The notes beneath the pieces were generated by a model. That model did no database searches. It was not told the DNA's origin and worked only from the letters and a program-made list of their open reading frames with translations. The position numbers and the translations under genes were made by a program. This document shows, in pieces, positions 15,692 to 24,527 of a stretch of 64,000 nt of DNA. The stretch is from positions 36,357 through 100,356 of the forward strand of contig JAAYAW010000070.1 in NCBI GenBank assembly GCA_012719135.1, written 5' to 3'. Position 1 is the first letter of the stretch, and every line of letters starts with the position of its first letter. Source of the DNA: Chloroflexota bacterium (GTDB taxonomy: Bacteria > Chloroflexota > Anaerolineae > UBA1429).

Positions 15692-16369
15692 TTAGCTATC
15701 GGCGATACGCTCAAGAGCGGCTGCGTCCAGTATCTCGATCCGGTGGCGGTCCAGACGAATCAGGCCTTCTGCCGCCATGGCGGAAAGCGTGCGGCTCACC
15801 ACCACACGGACGGAGCCTATTCGCGAACCGATGTCCGCGTGCGTCCAGCGCATCGGGGTTGTGCCGGGTGAGGCGAGCTCCGTCAGCAGGAACTTGGCCA
15901 TGCGCGCCCGAACGCTGAGGAGCCCCAGATCATATGCCAGCGTGGAGAGATAGTGAACGCGGGCCGCCAGCAGGCTCAGCAGTTCCGCCGCAATCACGGG
16001 CCTGCTCCGCACCGCGCCGTGCAGCACTCGCGCCGGCACGACGACTGTCCGAACGGACCCGACCGCCTGAGCCGTGGCGGGCACTCTCCAGTCGGGAGCA
16101 AAGGCTCCCGGAAGATTCAGAGCATCGCCGGGGTGCAGGTAGATGAGCGTCTGCTCGCGGCCCTCCGGACTCGCGCGGAAGACGCGCACCGCGCCCTGAA
16201 GCACGAGATGCACATCCGTGACGGTATCACCCTCCAGCATGAGGATGCTGCCGGGGCGGTGGTCCCGCACATAGCCGCTCTGGGATAGGGCCTCGACAAC
16301 GCCGGGCGATAGCCGAGTGCGCTGTGGGTCGCGAAACTGGGTTGCTTCCGGCCCGTGCTTTGGTGGCAT
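15692..16369 (-). CDS. Crp/Fnr family transcriptional regulator
   Basis: A 225-residue regulator with an N-terminal cyclic-nucleotide-binding-like beta barrel (GSILMLEGDTVTDVHLVLQGAVRV) and a C-terminal winged helix whose recognition region THADIGSRIGSVRVVVSRTL corresponds to the Crp motif TxxxIAxxxGxxRxTVSR. The Fnr N-terminal cysteines are absent, so it is not an iron-sulfur oxygen sensor of that type. It is the first gene of a minus-strand operon with ferredoxin and cupin, which it may control along with itself. Effector unknown. Confidence 0.85.
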   Translation of the reverse strand: MPPKHGPEATQFRDPQRTRLSPGVVEALSQSGYVRDHRPGSILMLEGDTVTDVHLVLQGAVRVFRASPEGREQTLIYLHPGDALNLPGAFAPDWRVPATAQAVGSVRTVVVPARVLHGAVRSRPVIAAELLSLLAARVHYLSTLAYDLGLLSVRARMAKFLLTELASPGTTPMRWTHADIGSRIGSVRVVVSRTLSAMAAEGLIRLDRHRIEILDAAALERIADS

Positions 16370-16429
16370 GCTGCGCGTGGAACCCTCTCAGCGTGGTGGT
16401 CGGATGCGGCCTAGCAAGGCCGTGCGGCG

Positions 16430-16458
16430 ATTCTAGGCCATGATCTGCGGTCCGGCAA
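16430..16458 (-). promoter_or_regulatory. promoter of the Crp/Fnr-ferredoxin-cupin operon
   Basis: Minus strand TTGCCG, 17 bases, TAGAAT (four and five of six matches). The start near 16423 gives a leader of about 55 bases. No clear Crp-like palindrome was found next to it. Confidence 0.45.
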
Positions 16459-16499
16459 CCGGAGCCAGGGAATCCAGCGTGCCCGTACGGCTTTGGATA

Positions 16500-16508
16500 T
16501 GCTATAAT
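16500..16508 (+). promoter_or_regulatory. extended -10 promoter placing xseA on a leaderless mRNA
   Basis: TGCTATAAT is an extended -10 element (TGn plus a perfect TATAAT at 16503-16508). The xseA ATG at 16515 begins 7 bases after the end of the hexamer, exactly where transcription should start. No good -35 is seen, which an extended -10 can tolerate, and no ribosome site precedes the ATG. Confidence 0.6.
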
Positions 16509-16514
16509 GGGCGT

Positions 16515-17744
16515 ATGCAGGTTTGGACCGTCAGCCAGGTGACAGAGAAGGTATTGGGGCTCATTTCAAGCGACACGAGTCTGGCCGACCTTTGGGTCGC
16601 TGGCCAGATCTCGAGTCTGCACCGAGCGGCCTCAGGCCACTGGTATTTCACCCTGGTGGACGGGGAATCCGAACTGCGCTCAGTGATGTGGCGGGGTTTG
16701 GCAGGCCGGGTATCGCGGATGCCGTCTCGAGGGGACCTCGTCGATGCGCACGGGTACGTCGGCGTGTATGAGCGAGGGGGCTACTACCAGTTCTACGTCG
16801 ATACCCTCGAACCTGCGGGAATCGGCACACTCTGGGAGGAGTTCGCCCGCTTGCGGGCGCGGCTCGAGGCTGAGGGGTTGTTCGATGCGGCCCGCAAGCG
16901 TCCTCTACCTGAGCACCCGCGACGGATCGGGGTGGTGACCTCGCCGACAGGCGCGGCCCTGCAGGACATCCTGAAGGTACTTGCCAGCCGGTACCGGCTG
17001 GCCGAAGTTGTGCTATCGCCGACACTCGTGCAGGGGCAGGAGGCACCGGATGGCATCGCCCGTGCGATCGCCAGGCTGAATCGACTGGCCGATGTGGATG
17101 TGGTCATCGTCGCCAGAGGCGGCGGCTCACTCGAGGATCTCATGCCGTTCAATGATGAGCGCGTGGCTCGTGCCATCGCGGGCGCTCGCGCTCCTGTGGT
17201 AACTGGGGTCGGACACGAAACGGATATCACCATCGCTGATCTGGTATCTGATGTTCGTGCCCCCACGCCCACCGCTGCGGCGGCACTGGTGGTCCCCGAT
17301 GGAACGCAGTTGAGCGCGGATATCGCCCAGGCCCGGCTGCGGCTCGTGGAGGCGATGCGCCGGCGCACAGGCGAGTTGAGGCGGGATCTGGCCCAGCAGA
17401 TGCGGCTGCTCCAAACCGCTCATCCGCGCAGAGCGCTGGTCGAAAAGAGGCAGCGCCTCGATGATCGCGCAGAACGCATGGCCTATGCGATGCGCAGCCG
17501 CCTGGGGACGCAACGCGCTGCCCTTGCAGCCACCGCGCAGCGGCTCCGAGCTCTGGATGCGCGTCAGATTATGGGAAGAGGTTTTGCGCTGGTGCTGGTT
17601 GAGAAAACTGGAGAGCGCCTCTCGAGTGTGCTCCAGGTCCATCCGGACGATCAGCTATCGATACAAGTGACCGACGGCAGTGTTGCGGCACGTGTGTGCC
17701 AGGTGAGCACTCCGAGATCGACATCGGGCAGTCCGGCCTGCTGA
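16515..17744 (+). CDS. xseA: exodeoxyribonuclease VII large subunit
   Basis: The 409-residue protein has the N-terminal OB fold (MQVWTVSQVTEKV, LWVAGQISSLHRAASGHWYFTL) and the catalytic core with PRRIGVVTSPTGAALQDIL, VVIVARGGGSLEDL and TGVGHETDITIADLVSDVRAPTPTAAA, all hallmarks of XseA. With XseB it degrades single-stranded DNA to oligonucleotides and takes part in repair. The C-terminal half is a coiled coil where several small subunits dock. The ATG at 16515 is chosen over 16440 because the OB fold starts there and the -10 element overlaps the longer version. xseB follows after 13 bases. Confidence 0.95.
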   Translation: MQVWTVSQVTEKVLGLISSDTSLADLWVAGQISSLHRAASGHWYFTLVDGESELRSVMWRGLAGRVSRMPSRGDLVDAHGYVGVYERGGYYQFYVDTLEPAGIGTLWEEFARLRARLEAEGLFDAARKRPLPEHPRRIGVVTSPTGAALQDILKVLASRYRLAEVVLSPTLVQGQEAPDGIARAIARLNRLADVDVVIVARGGGSLEDLMPFNDERVARAIAGARAPVVTGVGHETDITIADLVSDVRAPTPTAAAALVVPDGTQLSADIAQARLRLVEAMRRRTGELRRDLAQQMRLLQTAHPRRALVEKRQRLDDRAERMAYAMRSRLGTQRAALAATAQRLRALDARQIMGRGFALVLVEKTGERLSSVLQVHPDDQLSIQVTDGSVAARVCQVSTPRSTSGSPAC

Positions 17745-17757
17745 ATACGGAGGGTGA

Positions 17758-17988
17758 ATGGGCACAAAAGACATACAGTCGCTGAGCTTTGAGGACGGAT
17801 ACGACCGACTGGAAGAACTGATCGAGCAACTCGAGACAGGCACACTCAGCCTCGAGGAGTCGGTCGCCCTGTACGAAGAGGGCGTTCGCCTGGCCAAGCA
17901 CTGTGGCCACAAACTCGACGATGCTGAGCTCCGTGTCACCGAGCTACTGAACGACGCCGTCGAAGAAGAGGAACGCGGGTTCTTCTAG
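17758..17988 (+). CDS. xseB: exodeoxyribonuclease VII small subunit
   Basis: A 76-residue helical-hairpin protein with the XseB signature SFEDGYDRLEELIEQLETG followed by LSLEESVALYEEGVRLAKHC. It binds the coiled-coil part of XseA to form the active nuclease. GGAGG precedes the ATG and the gene follows xseA closely, so both are made together. Length and sequence are normal for the family. Confidence 0.95.
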   Translation: MGTKDIQSLSFEDGYDRLEELIEQLETGTLSLEESVALYEEGVRLAKHCGHKLDDAELRVTELLNDAVEEEERGFF

Positions 17989-18002
17989 TCTCTCTCTGGC
18001 TT

Positions 18003-18030
18003 CCTGCCAGGCACCGCGCGTGCCGGCAGG
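18003..18030. terminator. hairpin after xseB
   Basis: CCTGCC-A-GGCAC and GTGCC-GGCAGG pair around CGCGC with one bulged A, 14 bases past the xseB stop and before the convergent kinase-like gene ends. No strong T run follows, so efficiency is uncertain. Confidence 0.45.
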
Positions 18031-18131
18031 CGCTGCCTCACTCCCCGCCTCGCATTTGCGAGATGTCGGGGTATCTCTCGACCTCCCCGCACGACAGAGC
18101 GTCTCCCCCCATCACCCCCCAATCAGCCGCT

Positions 18132-19982
18132 TTACTCTGCCGGAGGGCCCGTTGGCGCCGGCGGCAGTGGCGTGTGCGCCAAAGTCGGCAGGTTTGTCGG
18201 CGCAGGCGTCGGCGTTGCTGTGTTGGTCGCCGTCGGAAGTAGCGTCTCTGTAGCCGTCGGCGTAGCAGAGAGAGTCCCCGTTACCGTGGGTGTGAGCGTT
18301 GGCGTGCGTGAAAGCGTCGGGCTGCGAGTCCAGGTGGGCACGCGGGTCCAGGTGGGGCGCCGAGTGGCCGTCGCCGCGAGAGTGGACACTGGAGCGCGCG
18401 TGTAGGCTAGATAGGGCGTCAGCGTCGGTCGCGGTGTCAGCGTCGCGCCAGCCCCGGGTGAGAGATCTGTCCCGATCGGAGTGATCAGTGGCGTCAACAG
18501 GCGCGCCGGCGCGCTCTCCGTGGCATCGATTCGCTCCACTTCAGGGGCCGTACCCGCATCGCCGAGGAGCAGACTGAGATCGTAGGTGCGATCGGGGCCG
18601 TAGCGATCCTGATTTCTCACTGTGACCTGCGCCGTACCGTCGGCCTGCGCGGTGAAGGTCACCTGCGAAGCCATGGTCCCGGGCTCCAGATCATCGTTGG
18701 CAAGCACCACCCCGTCGACATGGACCTCCAGCAGCGTATCCACGCCAACGGCCAGGTTCGAAGTGGTAACGACATACGTCTGCCCGGCCCGGACGAGGAA
18801 TACGGCGCGATCCACATCGCCCGCCGCATCAAAGGCCCGGCGCTGTACCTCCCAGAGCGAGAGCGCAGCAGGAACGTCTTCGTCCGGCTCGTACGGGTCA
18901 TTCTGAACCGCGGGCGCCCGAAGCGACGCGGCCCCCATCTCACTCGTGGGCACGAGTAGGGCTAACCCTCGTCCGTCTGCATATGAGATCAGCGCATCGC
19001 GCTCTCCGTAAGCCATTGTCACCGTCGGCAGCGACGCTGCGCTGGCTGCCAAACCCATCTCCAGCCTTCTGCCCAGAGCATTTACGCTAAAGGCCAGCAG
19101 AAAGAGGGCCACCACGGCGACGCCCGCCAAAGCGGTTTGAGCGGACAGCTGACCCAACACCAGGGCCGCCTGGCCCAGCACACGTTGATCCTGCACGGCC
19201 GATAGGGCCGCAATCACGCCCTCAGCCCCGGAGAATCGCTTCTCTGGACTGGGCTGCAGCAGCCGGTCCACAATGGCCACTAATGCGGAAGGGAGGCCAG
19301 GGGAAACGAGACCGAGTGGGGCACCGGTATCCCGGTGCCGCACGCCGGACAGCATCTCGTAGAGCACCGCTCCGAGGGCGTAGAGATCCGAGCGGGCGTC
19401 GAGCGCCGCCTGGGAGGTGGCTTGCTCCGGCGACATGTAGGCCGGCGTACCCGGATGGACCGGTGATGCCGAGCGCCGCAGCGTCTCATCGGGAAGCTGC
19501 GCCATCCCCAAGCCCGTGAGCCTCGCGCCATGCTCAGCGAGAAGGATGTTCTCCGGCTTGATATCGCGATGTACGATCCGCTCGGCCGCCATCACCTCGA
19601 TGGCTTGCGCCACGTCGAGTGCGACCTGCACCGCACGGAGAGGAGGGAGGGGCCCTGCCTGCAGCACGTCTCTCAGCGTGGGCTCTGCGCGGTGGGCCAG
19701 CACCAGGAACGTAGCGCCGAGATCGTCGCCCTCCAGGCTCAGGGCAGCGACCAGGTTCTGATGCATGAACTGGCCGGCGGCTCGCGCCTCGGTCAGGAGC
19801 CGAAGACGCGCCTCCTCATACGCTCGCCGATCATCGTCAGAGGCTGGCGGCTCAAGTACCCTGACGGCGACCTCTCGCTCCATGCCGACGTCCGTGCACA
19901 GATAGACCGGGGCATCTGGCCCCGTCCTGAGGAGAGACTGGACTCGGTAGCGCCCTGCGAGCAGCTCGCCTTCGGCGCGCAT
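18132..19982 (-). CDS. membrane-anchored Ser/Thr kinase homologue, probable pseudokinase
   Basis: 616 residues in four parts. The kinase-like domain (about 8-265) keeps HRDIKPEN (138-145) and the activation-segment GTPAYMSPEQ, but three nucleotide-binding elements are altered: the glycine loop reads RTGPDAPV, the VAIK lysine is Arg41 (VAVRVL), and DFG is GLG at 157-159. A transmembrane helix (about 284-304) leads to an outside domain (about 360-520) resembling a pre-peptidase C-terminal beta sandwich, then a Thr/Pro-rich tail of some 100 residues. Phosphotransfer is doubtful; a binding or scaffold role is inferred. Downstream of leuS on the same strand, separated by a hairpin. No phosphatase or FHA partner nearby. 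Confidence 0.85.
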   Translation of the reverse strand: MRAEGELLAGRYRVQSLLRTGPDAPVYLCTDVGMEREVAVRVLEPPASDDDRRAYEEARLRLLTEARAAGQFMHQNLVAALSLEGDDLGATFLVLAHRAEPTLRDVLQAGPLPPLRAVQVALDVAQAIEVMAAERIVHRDIKPENILLAEHGARLTGLGMAQLPDETLRRSASPVHPGTPAYMSPEQATSQAALDARSDLYALGAVLYEMLSGVRHRDTGAPLGLVSPGLPSALVAIVDRLLQPSPEKRFSGAEGVIAALSAVQDQRVLGQAALVLGQLSAQTALAGVAVVALFLLAFSVNALGRRLEMGLAASAASLPTVTMAYGERDALISYADGRGLALLVPTSEMGAASLRAPAVQNDPYEPDEDVPAALSLWEVQRRAFDAAGDVDRAVFLVRAGQTYVVTTSNLAVGVDTLLEVHVDGVVLANDDLEPGTMASQVTFTAQADGTAQVTVRNQDRYGPDRTYDLSLLLGDAGTAPEVERIDATESAPARLLTPLITPIGTDLSPGAGATLTPRPTLTPYLAYTRAPVSTLAATATRRPTWTRVPTWTRSPTLSRTPTLTPTVTGTLSATPTATETLLPTATNTATPTPAPTNLPTLAHTPLPPAPTGPPAE

Positions 19983-20060
19983 AAGGGGCCTCCGCTGTGA
20001 AACAATCGAGCCAACAGCACCAGTATAGCATCCGCCGAGTCAGAGCACAATGGCGAGGAA

Positions 20061-20094
20061 CAGAGGGCCGTGTCCTGATGGGCACGGCCCTCTG
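20061..20094 (-). terminator. terminator hairpin after leuS
   Basis: A perfect 12-base-pair repeat, CAGAGGGCCGTG and CACGGCCCTCTG, with a 10-base loop, 8 bases beyond the leuS stop and before the kinase-like gene. The minus-strand T run is weak (TTCCTCG), so read-through into the next gene is possible. Confidence 0.6.
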
Positions 20095-20101
20095 CCAGAA
20101 A

Positions 20102-22912
20102 TCAGCGGGCGACGATGTTCACAAGCCTGCCGGGCACATACACGACCTGCCGGATCTGCAGGCCCTGGAGATGCAACTGGACGTTCTCCTGCCCCAGAGC
20201 CAGTTCCTTGGCGTCAGCTTCCTCTATCTCGGCCGGGGCCTCGATGCGAGCGCGGACCTTGCCATTCACCTGCACGACCAGGGTGACCACGCGGTCGGCA
20301 GCAAGCTCGGGATCCCACTCCGGCCAACGCTCGTCGTGCACAGAATAGGCGCCCCCCAAGCGCTCCCAGAGTTCCTCTGCGAGGTGCGGGGTGATGGGCG
20401 CGAGCATCAGGACCAGGCTGCGCGTGGCCTCACGCCAGGCATCGGTCCCATAGACCGGCGAAGCCTGCGCCTTGAGCAGAACGTTGTTGTACTTCATCAA
20501 GCTGGCGAGCGCCGTGTTGAACTTGAAGGCCTCATAGTCCCGCGTGACATCACGGATAGCCTGGTGCGTGTACCGCCGCAGGTCAGCGATCTCCTCCGCT
20601 GTGGCCTCCGCCGGGATAGCAGTCGTCGAGCTATCCGTCACAACAGACCAGACGCGGTTCAGGAACCGGTAGATCCCCTCGATCCCTGTGGATGACCAGG
20701 AGCCACCAAGCTCCCACGGGCCAATGAACATGAGAAACGCCCGGACCGAGTCCGCGCCCAGCGTAGAGACATAGTCATCGGGATTGACCACGTTGCCGCG
20801 GGACTTGGACATCTTCTCGTTGTCTTCGCCCAGGATCATTCCCTGGCAAAAGAGCCGCTCCATCGGCTCATCGAAGGCGACCAGGCCCATGTCACGCATC
20901 ACTTTGGTAAAGAACCGCGTGTAGAGCAGGTGCATGGTGGCATGCTCAATGCCGCCCGTGTACTGATCCACTGGGAGCCAATAGCGCCCCGCCTCTGGGT
21001 CGAAGGGGACGTCGCCTTCATAGTACGGGCTTACGTAAGCATAGTTGTACCAGGAGGAGCACATGAACGTATCCATGGTGTCCGTCTCCCGGGTGGCGGC
21101 CCCGCCACAGCGCGGGCAGGTCGTGTTCAGGAAACCGTGATGGTACTTGAGCGGCGATTCGCCGGTGGGCAAGAACGCGGCGTCATCGGGCAACAGCACC
21201 GGCAGATCCTCTTCGGGGACAGGGACGACGCCGCAGGAGGGACAGTACACCATCGGAATGGGTGCTCCCCACATGCGCTGCCGGCTGATCAGCCAGTCGT
21301 GAAGCCGGTAGTTCACCTCCGCATGGCCCAACTCCCGCTCCTCGATCCAGCGAATGACGTCGGCCTTGGCCGTCTCCCCGGGCCGGCCCGTAAAGTCGCC
21401 CGAGTTGATCATCGTCCCGTACTCGGCATGCAACAACACATCTCGATAGAACGGCAGGCTGTTGAGCATCTCCATGACGGTCCGATTTTCTCCGACCGGC
21501 GGGTAGATCGCTTTGCAGCGCGCCAGTATTGCCCGATCGGATTCTACCGAGTCCAGGGCACGCACTCCGTCATCGAAAACGAACAGAAAACGCGCGCCCA
21601 CGATCTCATTCCAGTTCCCGGGCTGAAGATAGCGCTGCATCACGGCCACATAGCCGTCTATCTGCTCCTCGCCCTGCAACGTAACATAGAGCCCCAGGCC
21701 AACCGTGCCCACGGGCCCTTCCTCGTACGCGATACCAAGAGCATCCAACTCGGCCGCAAAGCCGTCGCGCACAGAGCCAGGGAAGACCAGGCTCTTGGCC
21801 AGACGATCAGGGCGATCGATGACCGGAACGATGGGCAATCCGAACTTGAGCGCAAAGGCGAAATCCCGATCATCATGAGAGGGCACACCCATGATGGCCC
21901 CGGTCCCGTAGCCCGTCAGAACGTAATCCGCGATCCAGATAGGGACGCGTTCGTCGTTGACCGGGTTTACGGCGTAGGCGCCAACAAAGACGCCTGTCTT
22001 TTCTTTGTCCGTTGCGAGCCGGTCGATCTCGGTCTGCCGTCCAGCCGATTCCACATAGGCCTCTATCTCAGCCTTGCGCTCCGAGGTCGTCAGCTTGGCC
22101 ACCAACGGATGCTCGGGAGCCAGCACCATAAAGGTTGCCCCCCACAACGTATCCGGACGCGTGGTGAACACCGGGATCGGATCGCCGGCCTCAGAGTGAA
22201 AGACCACGTGGGCCCCCTCGCTCCGCCCGATCCAGTGACGCTGCATCGTCTTGACTCGCTCTGGCCAATCGATCTGGTCCATATCGACAAGGAGCTGGTC
22301 GGCATAGTCGGTGATGCGGAAAAACCACTGGGCCAGTTCCTTCCGGATGACAGGCGTTCCGCATCGCTCGCAGTGCCGGTCTTCGCCCCACACCTGCTCG
22401 CGGGCCAGTGTGGTATTGCAGCGCGGGCAAAAGTCCACGGGTGCCACTTCACGATAGGCGAGGCCGCGCTCGTAGAACTTGAGGAAGAACCACTGGGTCC
22501 ACTTGTAGTATCCGGGCAAGCAGGATACGGCCTCATGCTCCCAATCCCACATGGCACCCATAGCACGCAGTTGCGTACGCATGTGCCGCACGTTGTCCAT
22601 CGTCCACTGGTGCGGATGGATGTTCCGCTGGATTGCGGCGTTCTCTGCCGGCAACCCAAAGGCATCAAAGCCGATGGGGAACCAGACATTGTACCCGTGC
22701 ATACGCATGTATCGCGCGCGAGCGTCGGACGGTGCCATGGCGTACCAGTGGCCGATGTGTAGATCGCCGGAGGTGTAGGGCAACATCGTCAGAGCATAGT
22801 GCTTGGGCCGTGAAGGATCCTCCACCCTCCGGTAGAGCCCGGACTCCTCCCAGCGCCTCTGCCATTTGGCCTCAATCGACTGTGGCTCGTACGCCGTGCT
22901 GGATTCTGCCAT
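20102..22912 (-). CDS. leuS: leucyl-tRNA synthetase
   Basis: A 936-residue class I synthetase charging tRNA-Leu in the cytosol. The HIGH motif is in SGDLHIGHWYAM and the KMSKS loop in NEKMSKSRGNVV. Zinc-type cysteine pairs occur in FCPRCNTTL / CERCGTPV. The large editing insertion (TTRPDTLWGATFMVLAPEHP) is the CP1 domain typical of bacterial LeuRS, and the C-terminal end (VVQVNGKVRARIEAP) is the LeuS-type tRNA-binding domain. Somewhat longer than the E. coli enzyme (860). The 245-base upstream region holds a hairpin (22957-22984) but no convincing T-box. Confidence 0.96.
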   Translation of the reverse strand: MAESSTAYEPQSIEAKWQRRWEESGLYRRVEDPSRPKHYALTMLPYTSGDLHIGHWYAMAPSDARARYMRMHGYNVWFPIGFDAFGLPAENAAIQRNIHPHQWTMDNVRHMRTQLRAMGAMWDWEHEAVSCLPGYYKWTQWFFLKFYERGLAYREVAPVDFCPRCNTTLAREQVWGEDRHCERCGTPVIRKELAQWFFRITDYADQLLVDMDQIDWPERVKTMQRHWIGRSEGAHVVFHSEAGDPIPVFTTRPDTLWGATFMVLAPEHPLVAKLTTSERKAEIEAYVESAGRQTEIDRLATDKEKTGVFVGAYAVNPVNDERVPIWIADYVLTGYGTGAIMGVPSHDDRDFAFALKFGLPIVPVIDRPDRLAKSLVFPGSVRDGFAAELDALGIAYEEGPVGTVGLGLYVTLQGEEQIDGYVAVMQRYLQPGNWNEIVGARFLFVFDDGVRALDSVESDRAILARCKAIYPPVGENRTVMEMLNSLPFYRDVLLHAEYGTMINSGDFTGRPGETAKADVIRWIEERELGHAEVNYRLHDWLISRQRMWGAPIPMVYCPSCGVVPVPEEDLPVLLPDDAAFLPTGESPLKYHHGFLNTTCPRCGGAATRETDTMDTFMCSSWYNYAYVSPYYEGDVPFDPEAGRYWLPVDQYTGGIEHATMHLLYTRFFTKVMRDMGLVAFDEPMERLFCQGMILGEDNEKMSKSRGNVVNPDDYVSTLGADSVRAFLMFIGPWELGGSWSSTGIEGIYRFLNRVWSVVTDSSTTAIPAEATAEEIADLRRYTHQAIRDVTRDYEAFKFNTALASLMKYNNVLLKAQASPVYGTDAWREATRSLVLMLAPITPHLAEELWERLGGAYSVHDERWPEWDPELAADRVVTLVVQVNGKVRARIEAPAEIEEADAKELALGQENVQLHLQGLQIRQVVYVPGRLVNIVAR

Positions 22913-22956
22913 TACGCACCTCCGCTCATACTGCTCCCGTTCAATACGCGAGCTGT

Positions 22957-22984
22957 AGGGACCGCTTCCTCAGCACAGGTCCCT
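22957..22984 (-). other. hairpin in the leuS leader
   Basis: AGGGACC and GGTCCCT (minus strand) can pair around a 14-base loop about 45 bases before the leuS start. Its position fits an attenuator, but the T-box antiterminator sequence seen before ileS and trpE is not recognisable here; the nearest, AAGTGGTGCGGCGG further upstream, is too degenerate. Confidence 0.3.
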
Positions 22985-23158
22985 TGATCACCAAGAACAC
23001 ACGCCGCGAGCGGCAAAGGGCAGGCCGCCGCACCACTTGGCTGGCCGGCCTTACTCGAACCCTGGAACGCAGCTGATCTGCCACTGGGCACCCCATGGCC
23101 CTACTTCGGGCGCCGCCGATTGCCACGCGCTCTCGAGCCGCTGGCCCGATCAGCGGCC

Positions 23159-24154
23159 TTAGAACTCGGCATTCGCCGCGAAAAAGGCATCTATGTTATC
23201 CCAGCTCGACAGCGGCGGGATGTCGCATCCGGAGGACAGTACAAAGTTGCGATGGGGCGAGCACTGTGCCAGCAGCCCCAAGGTGACGTCGCGGATTGCC
23301 TCGGGCGTCCCATTCCGAAACTGGCTGGACGGGTCCACATTGCCCATCACGAGCACATCCTCCGGCATACGCTCCAGGACCTGCTTCAGATCGATGGCGT
23401 TGCCAAAGTGATAGCCATCGGCACCAATGGACAGAATGGAATCCAGCAGGACGGGAACGTTGTTGCCGCAGTTGTGATAGATGAAGCAAAAGTCGTCGGT
23501 CCTGACCGCATCGACGATACGCCTAACGTGCGTCGATGAGAACGCATCGATCAGCTTCGGGGACAGAATCCCCGCGAGCGGCTCCGCCATCATGACGCCG
23601 TCGGCACCGGCATCGCGATACGCCAGCGCATAGGCCATGATAAAGTCCGTTACCCGATCGAGCACCGTACGGACCATATCCGGAGCGTCATAGCAGGCCA
23701 TCATCGCTTCCGAAACGTCCAGCAGGCGCCCTGCCAGCGAAAATGGCCCGATGATGCCAGCGAAGACAGGCCGATCGGTGATCTGTTGCTTGGCCAGCTG
23801 GATCGCTTGTATATAGCGACCGGTACGCCCCGCTCGTGGATCGGGAGAACCGAGCGCACGGGCATCCTCCAGAGAGGCGACCACGCGCCCTGTTACCGTC
23901 GGGACCTCGTCTCTGGACACCCGTATCTCGGAGCCAAATGCTTCGGCCTCCACGGACAGGTCCATCATGCTCACCGTAGCGGCAGACGGCGTACGCTCGG
24001 CCACCAAACGCATCCCCTCGGCCTGCCTCTGGCTACTGGAGATCAGTTCCTCCACAGAGATGCCCATCAACTGCACCGCAGGAAAGGATAGGATCGGCAG
24101 AGCCTTCTTCGAGTTGGCCTGTAGAATATCTCGCTTCCACCGCTTCATATCCAC
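23159..24154 (-). CDS. uroporphyrinogen decarboxylase-family protein, MtaA/CmuA-type methyltransferase-like
   Basis: A 331-residue URO-D-fold protein. Unlike the 10166-11299 gene, it carries the zinc-ligand pattern of cobamide-dependent methyltransferases: His and Cys in IYHNCGNN and a distal Cys in LSSGCDIPP (HxC...C). Other family blocks are GIIGPFSLAGRLLD and VLVMGNVDPSSQF. Such enzymes move methyl groups between a corrinoid protein and a thiol or other acceptor. No corrinoid protein or activase is nearby, so the partner is elsewhere or the role differs. GTG start at 24154, supported by GGGAGGGA 6 to 8 bases upstream; ATG 24148 is the alternative. Confidence 0.78.
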   Translation of the reverse strand: MDMKRWKRDILQANSKKALPILSFPAVQLMGISVEELISSSQRQAEGMRLVAERTPSAATVSMMDLSVEAEAFGSEIRVSRDEVPTVTGRVVASLEDARALGSPDPRAGRTGRYIQAIQLAKQQITDRPVFAGIIGPFSLAGRLLDVSEAMMACYDAPDMVRTVLDRVTDFIMAYALAYRDAGADGVMMAEPLAGILSPKLIDAFSSTHVRRIVDAVRTDDFCFIYHNCGNNVPVLLDSILSIGADGYHFGNAIDLKQVLERMPEDVLVMGNVDPSSQFRNGTPEAIRDVTLGLLAQCSPHRNFVLSSGCDIPPLSSWDNIDAFFAANAEF

Positions 24155-24314
24155 CAGCAGTCCCTCCCTATCAATACGCAGATACTATAACGTGCCGGCC
24201 AGAGGAGCGTCTTGTTGCCAGCTGCTCTTCCATAGATCTCCCAAGGCCCATGGCCCTCGGTGAATCAGGCCCGGCGCCCCGGAACACAGCCACAAGAACA
24301 CCCGGAAAAGCAAC

Positions 24315-24354
24315 AAATCCGACCTCCTCTCTGATGTAGAAAGGGCTCGGATTT
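24315..24354 (-). terminator. terminator of the tRNA-Ala pair
   Basis: Minus strand AAATCCGA and TCGGATTT pair with a 24-base middle part, followed by TTGCTTTTCC. It lies 9 bases beyond the 3' end of the second tRNA-Ala gene, so it should end that transcript. Confidence 0.55.
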
Positions 24355-24362
24355 GATTGCCG

Positions 24363-24438
24363 TGGTGGAGCTGAGGGGAATCGAACCCCTGGCCTCTTGA
24401 ATGCCATTCAAGCGCTCTCCCAGCTGAGCTACAGCCCC
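24363..24438 (-). tRNA. tRNA-Ala (anticodon GGC), CCA encoded
   Basis: The minus strand folds into a full cloverleaf: acceptor GGGGCTG/CAGCTCC with the G3-U70 pair that marks alanine tRNAs, D arm with AGCTGGGAGAGC, anticodon loop ATGGCAT on a CTTGA/TCAAG stem, and T arm with GGTTCGATTCC. The anticodon GGC reads GCC (and GCU). Discriminator A is followed by a genomic CCA. It is the second of two alanine tRNA genes on this strand. Confidence 0.96.
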
Positions 24439-24527
24439 ACGTTGCAGACAAGTGCCCCTTGTAGGGGCCTATAGTGCGAAAGACATCCTCTGCTTGTACA
24501 TGCTCCCCGTACTCCCCTTGAGGTCTA

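Noticed and set aside
20930-22762. Plus-strand ORF of 610 codons
   Set aside because: Antisense to leuS; long only because of high GC.
22913-23158. T-box before leuS
   Set aside because: A hairpin and a degenerate AAGTGGTGCGGCGG exist, but stem I motifs and the antiterminator sequence are not convincing.
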